DNA of 64,000 nucleotides from JANXVY01 sp040080145 (lineage in GTDB: Bacteria > Pseudomonadota > Alphaproteobacteria > Rhizobiales > Hyphomicrobiaceae). How positions within the stretch are numbered: position 1 is the stretch's first letter; each line of letters begins with the position of its first letter. A model generated the notes under the pieces. It made no database searches, was not told the DNA's origin, and saw only the letters and a list, made by a program, of their open reading frames with translations. Shown piece by piece: positions 20,342 through 30,400 of this stretch. Location of the stretch: NCBI GenBank assembly GCA_040080145.1, contig JBEBJA010000004.1:1-64000 (forward strand), written 5' to 3'. The translations under genes were made by a program, and so were the position numbers.

Positions 20342-23104
20342 ATGAGTTTGAACAGTCAGTTGCGTTTCAACGACGACGGCACGCCGCGCCGTCGCTATGA
20401 GTTAGAGTCAGCGCCCACGGCCAAGTCGGTTGTAGGCGCTGCCATCGGCTTGGTGCTCGCCAATGCCGCAATGCTCGTCAAGAACGTCCTGTTTCCCACC
20501 TACCCAGCCCATGCCATGCCCGCCTACCAGGCGCCACCGTCCGAATCCAGAACGGGTGCTCCAGAGCCGTCAGGCATCTTCGGGATGGAGAACGCCAACG
20601 ACGGCCAACCCGACCACTCGTCCGGCGGTGGCGGCACACAAAATAGCTATCAAAACAAGATCGCCCCCCGTTTCGTTTCGATCAACATCGCGCCGCTCGC
20701 AGATGGCGAGGATCCCATCCGCCGTGCAACCGTTGCGTCGAGCCACCTCGCAGGCAACGATAACAAAGCGCTCTATGGCGCAGCGCCAGGGCATGGCGTA
20801 AACCTGCCTGCCAACGACGCAATTCGCATACCAGCCAGCATCGGGGAAGGCTCAAGCGGTCACGCCGCCCGCATCGCGGCCAGCTCGGACGATGGCCAGT
20901 TCGAGCCGGGCGACATAGCACCCAGTGACGCCGTCGATCCAGACGGTGTTCCCGCACCTGACAAACTAAACAATTCAGCACCCGTTGTGTCCGGGCAGGT
21001 ATCCCTTGGCAACCGCTTCATCAATCAGGTCATTGCCATTGGCCTTGCCGATCTCGTCGCCAATGCGACAGACGCGGACGGCGACCGGCTCCAAGTGTCC
21101 GACGTCACGCCCTCGTCGGGCAACATAACCACCAATGGCGACGGGACTTGGTCATATACGCCGGACCGGGATGCAACTGGCGACGTAACCTTCAGCTACG
21201 CCGTCAGCGACGGCAACACCACGGCTCCAGCCGGCGCCGCCCTGACCCTGGTCCAAGCTGAACCACAAGCTGAACCAACTGGCACGCCCGTGGCCCAAGC
21301 CGCAACCGCACTCGTGGGATCAGGCCAGCCGGTCACCGAAATTCGCGACGACTTCGCCAAGCCAATCGTTGCGCAGTCAATGCCGACGCCGCCAGTGCAG
21401 CCTGACGCAATCATCGGCACATCTGGCAACGACGTCGTCTTTGGAACGACCGGCAATGACGTGATCCTCGCAGGCGACGGCAACGACATTATCAACGCCG
21501 GTGCCGGTGACGATACGGTCGACGCCGGGGCTGGCGACGACGCCATTATCGCAACGAAAGATGACGGCGACGACCACTATGATGGCGGAGATGGCATCGA
21601 CACCCTGGATCTCACGGCCATCGCTCCAGCCGCAGCGGTTGAAGGCGCAGCGCAACCGTCGCCCATAACGCAGCCCTCACCCGTACCGCAGGCTTCACCC
21701 GTTGCGCAGACCTCACCTGTAACGCAGGCTTCACCTGTTGCGCTGACCACACCCGAAACGCAGACATCACCTGTTGCGCTGACCACACCCGAAACGCAGA
21801 CTTCACCCCAAGCGCAGACCTCACCTGTAACGCAGGTTTCACCTGTTGCGCTGACCACACCCGAAACGCAGACTTCACCCGAAGCGCAGACCTCACCCGT
21901 AACGCTGACCACACCCGAAACGCTGACCACACCCGAAACGCAGACTTCACCCGTTGCGCAGACCTCACCTGTAACTCAGGCGTCACCTGTTGCGCTGACC
22001 ACACCCGAAACGCAGACTTCACCCGAAGCGCAGACCTCACCCGTAACGCTGACCACACCCGAAACGCAGACATCACCCGAAGCGCAGACCTCACCTGTAA
22101 CGCAGGTTTCACCTGTTGCGCTGACCACACCCGAAACGCAGACTTCACCCCAAGCGCAGACCTCACCCGAAACGCAAACATCACCCGTTGCACAGACCAC
22201 ACCCGTTGCACAGACCTCACCCGAAACGCCGACCACGCCCGTTGCACAGACCACACCTGTAACGCAGACCTCAGTCCAGACTGCCGATTGCACCGTCGAC
22301 TTGGAAGCTGGCATCGCGACCGGGGGCCAGACCGGCACCGACACACTCGTCAACATCGAAAACGTGAAGGCCGGCGCAGGCAACGATACAATCAAAGGCG
22401 ACGCCAACGACAACGAACTCGAAGGTGGTGCAGGCGACGATCATATTGAAGGCCGTGCTGGCAACGACACGCTCGATGGCGGCGCTGGTACCGACTTTGT
22501 AGCCGGTGGCACCGGCGATGACATCGTCATCGCAACAACCGATAGAACCGATGACGACTACCACGGCGGCTCCGGCTCCGACACATACGATGCCTCTGAT
22601 AGCAACGCTGATGCTATAATCAATCTCAACGAAGGAACTGCTTACAGTATGGAGCTTGGCCACGACGCCCTCCACGAAATGGAAAACGTCATAGCTGGCA
22701 GCGGAAACGACACCATCGTCGCCAGCGATCACGAAAACATCTTCACAGGTGGTGCCGGCGACGACACGTTTGTATTTCACTCAACGGCCTCGATCGGCCA
22801 TGGTGATAACGGCCACGACAAAATTCTCGACTTCGCCGTCGGCGATAAAATCGATATCTCCGATATCAGCAAGCAATTCGCACATGCGCTGGAAGACGTC
22901 TACCAGGATGAAGTCATGCAGGAATTCATCTTCATTCAAAACGCCAGCAAGTTCACCAAGCCGGGCGAACTGAAGCTCATTTACAACGAAGACACGAACT
23001 CCACCTCCCTGGTGGGCAATATCGACTACAACGCCGATGCCGAGTTCGAACTAGAGTTCCAAGGCCACGTCACGTTGACCCCCAATGATTTCAACCACCA
23101 CTAA
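20342..23104 (+). CDS. RTX calcium-binding protein with cadherin-like and Pro/Thr-rich repeat regions
   Basis: Product of 920 residues. Order: a short charged N-terminus, a hydrophobic segment at about 29-50 (SVVGAAIGLVLANAAMLVKN), a disordered stretch, a tandem cadherin/VCBS-like domain (about 225-300, with WSYTPD and VTFSYAVSDG), RTX nonapeptides (GNDVVFGTTGNDVILAGDGND region), a 34-copy hexapeptide repeat, more RTX repeats, and a serralysin-type C-terminal block (DDTFVFHS, ILDFAVGDKIDISDI) of the kind that carries type I secretion signals. AGGAG lies 6 nt before the ATG. It sits between the ABC exporter and the adaptor, so it is probably exported by them. The N-terminal hydrophobic segment is odd for a free substrate and might retain it at the cell. 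Function unknown; surface adhesin or matrix protein is inferred. Confidence 0.88.
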   Translation: MSLNSQLRFNDDGTPRRRYELESAPTAKSVVGAAIGLVLANAAMLVKNVLFPTYPAHAMPAYQAPPSESRTGAPEPSGIFGMENANDGQPDHSSGGGGTQNSYQNKIAPRFVSINIAPLADGEDPIRRATVASSHLAGNDNKALYGAAPGHGVNLPANDAIRIPASIGEGSSGHAARIAASSDDGQFEPGDIAPSDAVDPDGVPAPDKLNNSAPVVSGQVSLGNRFINQVIAIGLADLVANATDADGDRLQVSDVTPSSGNITTNGDGTWSYTPDRDATGDVTFSYAVSDGNTTAPAGAALTLVQAEPQAEPTGTPVAQAATALVGSGQPVTEIRDDFAKPIVAQSMPTPPVQPDAIIGTSGNDVVFGTTGNDVILAGDGNDIINAGAGDDTVDAGAGDDAIIATKDDGDDHYDGGDGIDTLDLTAIAPAAAVEGAAQPSPITQPSPVPQASPVAQTSPVTQASPVALTTPETQTSPVALTTPETQTSPQAQTSPVTQVSPVALTTPETQTSPEAQTSPVTLTTPETLTTPETQTSPVAQTSPVTQASPVALTTPETQTSPEAQTSPVTLTTPETQTSPEAQTSPVTQVSPVALTTPETQTSPQAQTSPETQTSPVAQTTPVAQTSPETPTTPVAQTTPVTQTSVQTADCTVDLEAGIATGGQTGTDTLVNIENVKAGAGNDTIKGDANDNELEGGAGDDHIEGRAGNDTLDGGAGTDFVAGGTGDDIVIATTDRTDDDYHGGSGSDTYDASDSNADAIINLNEGTAYSMELGHDALHEMENVIAGSGNDTIVASDHENIFTGGAGDDTFVFHSTASIGHGDNGHDKILDFAVGDKIDISDISKQFAHALEDVYQDEVMQEFIFIQNASKFTKPGELKLIYNEDTNSTSLVGNIDYNADAEFELEFQGHVTLTPNDFNHH
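21659..22270 (+). repeat. 18-bp coding tandem repeat (34 hexapeptide units)
   Basis: 34 consecutive in-frame 18-nt units encode hexapeptides of the form S/T-P-V/E-T/A-Q/L-T/A (for example SPVTQA, SPVALT, TPETQT). Higher-order blocks such as SPVALT-TPETQT-SPEAQT recur, pointing to slipped-strand or unequal-crossover expansion. The repeat separates two RTX blocks and would form an extended Pro/Thr-rich stalk. Confidence 0.95.
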
Positions 23105-23123
23105 CCCCCAAGAGTGACATCAT

Positions 23124-24440
23124 ATGAGCGCCAAAATGGACGCAAAAGGGTCCACAGATCTCGGCGCATTTTCCGTGGCAAGGCATACAGCGTTTGCCTC
23201 CGGCGTCATGGCGATGCTTATTTTCGGTTTCGGCGGCTGGGCCTATTTTGCTGAATTGTCGGGCGCAGTCGTCGCGCCGGGCACCTTCGTAGTCGAGCGC
23301 AACGTCAAGAAGGTTCAGCACAGCTACGGCGGCATCGTATCGGAAATCAACGTAAAGAACGGCGACCGCGTAGCCGATGGCCAAATCCTCGCCAAGCTGG
23401 ACGCAACCCAGATCGGCTCAGAAATGGGCGTGATCAAATCCCAGCTTGTCGAACTCCTTGCCCGCAGCGCGCGCTTGATCGCCGAGCGCGATAACTTGTC
23501 CGAAATCGCCTGGAATCCAGAATTCTTCCAAAAGTATTCAGACGCAGAAGCGGCAGCAAAAGGCGAAACGCGCCTGTTTGAAGAAAACACAGCCGCCAAA
23601 GAAGGCCACCAGAAGCAACTCAAACTGAAAATCACCCAAGTTAACGAGGAAATCGTCGGCCTTCAGTCGCAGCGCGATGCCAAAAGCAGCGAAGTCAAAA
23701 TCATCCAAAAGGAATTGAAAGACGTCCGCGAAATGTTTGCCAAGCAGTTGACAACTGCGACGCGCCTCAACGGGCTGGAGCGCGAAGCAATGCGGCTCGG
23801 CGGTGACCATGGCGGACTTGTCGCCCAGATCGCGCGCGCCAAAGGCCAAATCAATGAAATCAATGTGCAGATCATGTCCATTGACGAGAACATCCGCGCC
23901 AACGCTCAAAAAGAATTGCGGGTCATCGAGGCCAAAGTAGCCGAATTGCGCGAACGGCAGGTGGCAGCCAGCGACAAGCTTGCGCGCATCGACATCCGGT
24001 CGCCCCGCGCCGGCAAGGTCCACGAGTTGAATATCCACACCGTGGGCGGTGTCGTCACGCCAGCCGAAGTTTTGATGCTGATCGTGCCCGAGGAGGAGGG
24101 CCTGCAGATCCAGGCGCGCATTCCACCCGCCAGCGTCGATCAGGTTGTCATCGGACGGCCAGCGCGCTTACGGCTTTCGGCCTTTGCGCAGAAGAAAACC
24201 CCCGAAGTCGATGGCCGTGTCATCCAGGTGGCAGCCGATGTGACCCTCGACCCCAAATCCGGCCAGACCTATTATTTGGTGACAATCGAAATGGACGAGA
24301 AGGCCAGCCGCGACATCAGCGGCCTCAAGCTTGTCGCGGGCATGCCTGTCGAGGTTTTCATGTCGACCGGCGACCGCACTGTCTTGTCCTATCTCACCAA
24401 GCCGTTCACCGACCAAATGAAACGCGCCTTCAGAGAGTAA
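23124..24440 (+). CDS. HlyD-family type I secretion periplasmic adaptor
   Basis: Product of 438 residues (normal for PrsE/AprE/HasE). One N-terminal membrane helix (MAMLIFGFGGWAYFAELSG), then VVAPGTFVVERNVKKVQH and the half-lipoyl segment GGIVSEINVKNGDRVADGQ, a long periplasmic coiled coil (about 110-290), the second lipoyl half (IRSPRAGKVHELNIHTVGGVV) and a beta-barrel domain ending near GLKLVAGMPVEVFMSTGDRT. It bridges the ABC exporter and an outer-membrane TolC-type channel not found here. It lies 19 bp downstream of the RTX gene in the same operon; the ribosome site is weak. Confidence 0.95.
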   Translation: MSAKMDAKGSTDLGAFSVARHTAFASGVMAMLIFGFGGWAYFAELSGAVVAPGTFVVERNVKKVQHSYGGIVSEINVKNGDRVADGQILAKLDATQIGSEMGVIKSQLVELLARSARLIAERDNLSEIAWNPEFFQKYSDAEAAAKGETRLFEENTAAKEGHQKQLKLKITQVNEEIVGLQSQRDAKSSEVKIIQKELKDVREMFAKQLTTATRLNGLEREAMRLGGDHGGLVAQIARAKGQINEINVQIMSIDENIRANAQKELRVIEAKVAELRERQVAASDKLARIDIRSPRAGKVHELNIHTVGGVVTPAEVLMLIVPEEEGLQIQARIPPASVDQVVIGRPARLRLSAFAQKKTPEVDGRVIQVAADVTLDPKSGQTYYLVTIEMDEKASRDISGLKLVAGMPVEVFMSTGDRTVLSYLTKPFTDQMKRAFRE

Positions 24441-24498
24441 AGCCGGTACCGGCAGCCCCCACCGGAAGCGGCATGAGAGAGCTTGGAAGCAAACGCCT

Positions 24499-24514
24499 AT
24501 GCCGTCACCGGCAT
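24499..24514 (+). terminator. Possible terminator of the secretion operon
   Basis: A 6-bp stem (ATGCCG/CGGCAT, loop TCAC) followed by CTATTT lies between two convergent genes. A second palindrome, GCCGGTACCGGC, lies at 24442-24453. Stem strength is modest, so termination is tentative. Confidence 0.35.
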
Positions 24515-26881
24515 CTATTTCTGGGACGAAAAATCATGCCGGATGCCGGCCAGGAACAGAAGTTCAGTTTGATATTCCTTTGCAACATCAGAGTTGGACT
24601 GAATGAACTTACCACCCAGTTCCAACTCCAGCATCGTATCGCGGAATATAGAATATGATGTGCGCACCGACGGCAGGAATTGATACTCGTCGCGCGTGTC
24701 GGTCTTGTATTGCATATAACCCAGGCGCAACATGGGATTAACGCGCCAATCCTGATTGATCGGATAACTCAGGCCAAATTCCATGAGATACCGGCTCGTA
24801 TTGTAGCCATCGGCGAATCGCAGGCCGCCGGTGGCCATATCACCTTCACGCCACAGACTTGAAGCGGTCAGTTGGCTTGAAATAAAATAGTCAACGCCGG
24901 TTGATTCGACCGCTTCCATACCACCTGACGCGGGCATGCCGCCGAGGCGGTTCACGGTAACGTCGCCGTTCCATTGCAGCCAGTTATTTAAAGGCCGCGA
25001 CAGCGCTACCGTGCCGGTGACACTTTCCGCTGTGCGATCCAGCGCGATGCGGTCGACCTCCGCCGCGCTATAGCGCTGGAGCAAATCAGAGAGTTTGAAA
25101 ACGCCCTGGCCTTGAAGTGCGTTGGAAACAAGCAAGATCGGCGCACGGCGATAATCAAGGTTGACCGATGCCGTCGACTGGTCAGCGAAGTACTGGCTTG
25201 CAGACAAGACGGCGCTGTTCAACTCCATGAAATGAATGTCATATTCGGCCGTCGCAAACAGCGCTCCGCCATCTTTGACGTAACGTCCGTCAAGGCCTAC
25301 GCTTTGGCGGTCAACACGGCCATCTTTACGTTGTTCAATGATATAACCGCTTGTTTCGAATGTTTTGTTGGCCCAGGTCAGGTCCGTGCTGACACCGTAA
25401 AAGTAGTCGTCGTTGGCAAAGGGAACGTCGCTGCTGCGCTCCACAGGCGCGCCCGCGACGCCATTGATGGCAATACCATTACCGAATTTATATCCAGCGG
25501 TCGCGCCATCGAACCGGCCAAGGACGCCACCAGACGTGTTGGTCTGCCGCCCAATGCGGGCCGAACTGCCGCTGTCCTTGATCTTGGCGTCAAAAAAGAG
25601 CGCGGAAACGCGGGTTTCTTCGGTGGTACCGTATATAAAGTCATGCTGGTTAGAGGCTGAAATTCGCATACGCCCGCTATAGGCCGCATTCTCGAACCTG
25701 GCATCGTAATCAAAATTGCCCAGCACAGAATTCTGATAGGTCTTGTAAGGGTTCTCTTTATCCCAGCCAATATTGGTGCGCGGGGTTTCAATAAAGCCGC
25801 GTCCGCCCTGATTGAGATTGTAGAATGCAGACAGCGATCCATATTGGGTGAAAGCCCATTCGGCTGGGGCTTGAGCGGAACGAGGCAGATAGGTACCATT
25901 TTCGCCTGTGCCGGCAAGTTTCCCGGAACCAGGCTTCCCAGCGCCTTGGTTTTTATCACCCAGCGCAACTTTAGACGTGCCGGCAACTTCGGCGGTGCCG
26001 CCCGCGGCACCACCGGTTGCCGGGGTGGCAAGGCTTTCCAGAGCTGTCAAGCGTGCGCGGACACGCACAGCACCAGGACCGGCTGGATAGTCGCGCAGGT
26101 AGTCCTGATATTCGGCGCGCGCGTGGGCGGTCTGACCGCGGCTCTCGCGCGCGTTACCCAAAAGCTCCTGGGCCTCCTGGCGGAATTTCGAATTGCCCGA
26201 GTCGATCACGCGGGTTGCGAGCTGAACCGCCCGGTCGGCATTCTTTTTATCGAGCTCAGCGCGCGCCTCGACCAAAAGCTGGCCGAGTTGATCGCTGGAC
26301 AGCGTGCTGGCAGGCACACTGGCCTTGACCTTATCAGCAGTCTTGTTGGTGCCTCGGATTGCATCGAATGGCTGAGACGCAGGTTCACTGGCACCGCTAT
26401 CGAGAACCGGCTGACAGGACTCGTTTGGAGCAGGACCCGCGACCGCGATGATGATGCTTTTAAAGTCAACGCCCTGGGCAACTTTCACGACCGTATTGCG
26501 CTTGAAGTAGACGCTGAGAGCTGCCGTCGCACCATTGGTCTCAAGATCAATAGCGTGGATACCGGCACGCTCACTGGTGGGCGCACGCAGGCCTTCACGG
26601 ACACCTGCGGGCTTCCGGTCGCCCGACGCACGCTCAATTGGGTTAATCTGGATGCGCAATTCATCGGTCGCGGTCTGCGGAAAATGATTGAGATATTGAA
26701 TTTTGGAATTGAAGGAAATCCGAACGACGGCGCAGTTGTTTCTTTCAAAAACACTGACGCTGGATAGCAGCTGAGCGGCAACGGGTTCGGCACGCAACGG
26801 CGCGACAGCGAGGCCACTGAGAACGAGGCCTGCAAAGGCTTGAGCGGCAAAACCCTGCCACAAGCATTTCTCTGCAGTCAT
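24515..26881 (-). CDS. Outer-membrane TPR/beta-barrel protein, cluster A
   Basis: Product of 788 residues. A Sec signal peptide (about 1-32, ending LRAEP) is followed by an AMIN-like beta domain (about 40-155, CAVVRISFNSKIQYLNHFPQ), a short TPR block (LVEARAELDKKNADRAVQLA; ARAEYQDYLRDYPAGPGAV) and a C-terminal half of about 430 residues made of alternating amphipathic strands rich in Tyr, Gly and Asn, as in outer-membrane barrels. It shares GRQTNTSGGVLGRFDGA and other blocks with the cluster B paralogue. The ATG at 26881 starts directly at the signal peptide; the frame is open to 26947. It is downstream of the giant cytochrome with the same order as in cluster B, where the two genes overlap. 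I infer an outer-membrane conduit or sheath for the cytochromes. No known porin family was recognised. Confidence 0.82.
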   Translation of the reverse strand: MTAEKCLWQGFAAQAFAGLVLSGLAVAPLRAEPVAAQLLSSVSVFERNNCAVVRISFNSKIQYLNHFPQTATDELRIQINPIERASGDRKPAGVREGLRAPTSERAGIHAIDLETNGATAALSVYFKRNTVVKVAQGVDFKSIIIAVAGPAPNESCQPVLDSGASEPASQPFDAIRGTNKTADKVKASVPASTLSSDQLGQLLVEARAELDKKNADRAVQLATRVIDSGNSKFRQEAQELLGNARESRGQTAHARAEYQDYLRDYPAGPGAVRVRARLTALESLATPATGGAAGGTAEVAGTSKVALGDKNQGAGKPGSGKLAGTGENGTYLPRSAQAPAEWAFTQYGSLSAFYNLNQGGRGFIETPRTNIGWDKENPYKTYQNSVLGNFDYDARFENAAYSGRMRISASNQHDFIYGTTEETRVSALFFDAKIKDSGSSARIGRQTNTSGGVLGRFDGATAGYKFGNGIAINGVAGAPVERSSDVPFANDDYFYGVSTDLTWANKTFETSGYIIEQRKDGRVDRQSVGLDGRYVKDGGALFATAEYDIHFMELNSAVLSASQYFADQSTASVNLDYRRAPILLVSNALQGQGVFKLSDLLQRYSAAEVDRIALDRTAESVTGTVALSRPLNNWLQWNGDVTVNRLGGMPASGGMEAVESTGVDYFISSQLTASSLWREGDMATGGLRFADGYNTSRYLMEFGLSYPINQDWRVNPMLRLGYMQYKTDTRDEYQFLPSVRTSYSIFRDTMLELELGGKFIQSNSDVAKEYQTELLFLAGIRHDFSSQK

Positions 26882-27434
26882 ATTGCAATTCCCTATTCGC
26901 GTTACGGGGCATGAGCCGGATTGGCACTGATATTCCGAACGCAACAAGGAGACGGCAGTGGGCTTAAATGCTGCACCCTGATGACCGGCTCAAACGAGCC
27001 GATAACACTTTGGAAGCACACCTCGACGCTAGAGATTCAGGGTTAACAATGTATTAATTTGCGCGCAAGGCTGGAAAGATATCCCCGCAGACTGATCATA
27101 TGAGAACTTGACTTCTCCTTGTTCCACGAGGGTCCGGTTCTAGAGCTGGTTTTACTGGGGAATGAGGGTTTCGCGCGGAGTTCCAGGACCCATCAGCTGG
27201 CTGGGATTCTGAAGGCTGAGGCTCACGCCTCAACGGTTGGATTAAGATGGTCCAAACGGCTCTCAGGATCGCTTCGCGGAACACGGATCAGGGCTTGCTG
27301 TCTTGAAGGCGGCATCGGTCCACATCTCCGTAAGTCAAAAGCATCGAGACCGCCGGGGCAACCCGGACCTGATCCGCACCCTCACTCATATAACAATCCG
27401 GGCCCGATGGGCTGCGGAGGTACTGATGCGTGCA
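26882..27434. other. Gap between giant cytochrome and barrel gene
   Basis: 553 bp without a gene I can support. In cluster B the equivalent genes abut, so this spacer is specific to cluster A and probably carries a separate promoter for the barrel gene. I see no strong terminator after the cytochrome stop at 27435. Confidence 0.4.
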
Positions 27435-30400
27435 CTACAGCGCCGGGGCACCGACGCGGTGGTGGCCAGAACGGGGTGTCTTGACCGTGCGCTGCGTCGG
27501 GTCGGTGTAAATGTGACAGGCACCCGCGCAATCACGCAGCTCATTCACTGTGTAATTCAACGGTATGGGGGCCTGCGATTTGATGTGCTGTTGCGGCTTG
27601 AAGCTGTTGGCGTGACACGCAGCGCATGATCGGGCAAAGGCCGGGTTCTTCCACGGCATGGCTTCCATATTGGTCGTGTGGCAGCTGACGCAGCCGAGCT
27701 TTGCGGCGTGCCCAGCCGGGAAGGCTGCCGAGGTGTGGCGGAAGTTCACAGGCGTCCAGCTGTTCGTCCGGTGGCACGTTTCACACGGCTTCGTCGTGAC
27801 GAAATGCTTGGGCGAGGCTTTGGTGGCAGTGCCAGCGCCCGTATGACAGGACACGCAGGTACCCTTCAGCAGCGTGTGATCGATGCGATGGGTCGTTGCA
27901 CGCCAGGTCTTGGCGATGTGGCAGGTTTCGCAGGCGGCGAGCGTCGCGATGTGCGACTTCGGCTTGCCGGTAGCGGTGGCAGCGTTGTGGCACGTGGCAC
28001 AGGTTCCGCGCGCCGCCGCATGGTCGAAGCGGACGGTGGTCCAGTTGCGCGTCAGGTGGCAGCTGTCACAGGCCGGAGACGTGGGCAGATGCCGGATGCT
28101 CTTGCCCTTGGCTTTCGACCCGTTGTGGCAGCTGAAGCAGGTGCCCGCGACGAGGCTGTGGTCGACCTTCGCGTCAGGCAGCGGCGTGCCAATCGCTGTT
28201 GGGCCGACAGCTATGCCCTTGGCCGCCGGTACAGAAGGGTCGGCAATCGCGGCCGGGGGTGGAAGAGCATTCCAGTTGTTGTACGTCTTATGGCACCTGT
28301 AGCAATCCTGCGTCGTGACGTCGTGCCCCTTGTTCTTACCCGGTGCGAGGGTGCCGTTGTGGCAAGTCTGGCAGGGACCGGCGGTCAGGCTGATGCCGCC
28401 TGCGCCGGTGTGGTTCATTTGGGTGCCGGGCCCCCAGGCGGTGAACTTGGTTGGCGAGTGGCAGACTTCGCAGCTCTTCGTGATCGGGACGTGCTTGGCA
28501 TAGACCGACGTACCTTGCGCAAAGGTGCCATTGTGGCAACTCGAGCAGGCATTCGTGATGCCGGTGTGATTCATCGGCGTGCCCGGTCCCCAGGCGGTGA
28601 AGTTCGTCGCCGAATGGCAAGTCTCGCATGCAAGCGCCGTTGGAATGTGCTTGGCGTAAGACGCCTTACCCAGCGCGAGTGTGCCGTTGTGACAGGATGC
28701 GCAACCCGACGCGATTCCCGTGTGGTTCATCGGTGTGCCGGGGCCCCAGGCGACAGTGCTCTTATGGCAGGTTTCGCAACCCTGCGTCGTCGGGATGTGT
28801 TTGGCATAGGCCGCTTTGCCAGTGCCTATGGTGCCGTTGTGGCACGTCGCGCAACCTGTTGTGATACCGGTGTGGTTCATCTTGGTGCCAGGACCCCAAG
28901 CCGTGAACTTGGTCGGTGAGTGGCAGTACTCGCAGGCTTGCGTAGTTGGCGGATGCTTGGCGTAAGACGCTTTGCCGAGCGCGATCGTGCCGTTGTGGCA
29001 GGACGCGCAACCCGACGTAATGCCGGTGTGGTTCATCGGCGTGCCAGGCCCCCAGGCCGTGAACTTGGTGGGCGAGTGGCACGATTCGCAAGCAGCCGTT
29101 GTGACGACGTGGTTGACGTAGGACGACTTGCCAAGCGCGTTGGTGCCGTTGTGGCAGGTGGCACAACCCGACGAAATGCCGGCGTGATTCATCGGTGTGC
29201 CCGGACCCCAGGCGGTAAACTTGGTGGGCGAGTGGCAGGCTTCGCACGCCGTCGTGGTCGGGATGTGTTTGGCATACGACGCCTTGCCAAGCGCATTGAT
29301 GCCGTTGTGGCAGGACGCGCAGCCTGCGGTGATGCCCGCATGGTTCATCGGCGTACCCGGACCCCAAGCCGTGAAGTTTGTCGCCGAGTGACAGGTTTCA
29401 CAGGCGGCAGCGGTTGTGATGTGGGTCGCAAACGACGACTTGCCGAGTGCGTTGGTTCCGTTGTGACATGACGCGCAGCCTGCGACGATGCCGGTGTGGT
29501 TCATCGGCGTGCCGGGGCCGAACGCGGTGAAGTTCGTCTTCGAGTGACACGTTTCGCACGGCTGAGCCGTCGTCACGTGCGTTGGATAAGACGCCTTACC
29601 CTTGGCGGTTGTGCCATTGTGACAGGTCGCGCACCCCGACGAAATACCGGTGTGATTGAACTTGGCACCCAGGAACGTGGTCGTGCTGGTGTGACACTGC
29701 TCGCACGGCGCAGACGTTGTGATGTGTGAACCCGACTTGCCCTTGGCAGTCGTGCCATTGTGGCACGTCGCGCAACCCGTAGTAATTCCGGTGTGGTCAA
29801 AGACGGTGACGCCTTTGAATGTGATGGTGCTGTGGTGGCAGTTCTCGCACGGCAGCGTCGTCACCGGATGTGTCTGGGTTTTGCCCGTCGCGATAATGCC
29901 GTTGTGGCAAGTCGCGCAACCAGCCGTGATACCAACGTGGTTCATCGGCGTGCCCGGACCCCAGGCCGTGAAGTTCGATGCCGAATGGCAGGTCTCGCAA
30001 GCAAGTGTGGTCGTGACGTGCTTGGCATAAGAGGACTTGCCGAGCGCAATGGTACCGTTGTGGCAAGTGGCGCAACCCGATGTGATGCCAACGTGGTTCA
30101 TCGCGGTGCCAGGCCCCCAGGCGGTGAACTTGGTGGGCGAATGACAGGTTTCACATGCCTTTGTCGTCGGAACGTGGGCCGGGTACGAACTCATGCCCAC
30201 CGCGTTGGTGCCGTTATGGCAGGAAGCGCAGCCCGAGACGATGCCGACATGGTTCATCGGCGTTCCTGGCCCCCACGCAGTAAAGTTCGTCGCCGCATGA
30301 CAGGTCTCGCAAGCCTTAGCCGTGACGATGTGGGTTGGATAGGATGCTTTACCGGTCGCAAGCGTGCCGTTGTGGCAGGTCGCACATCCAGACGTGATGC

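Noticed and set aside
21612..22346. Minus-strand frames opposite the hexapeptide repeat
   Set aside because: Open only because the 18-bp repeat contains no stops on either strand; purely repetitive translation.
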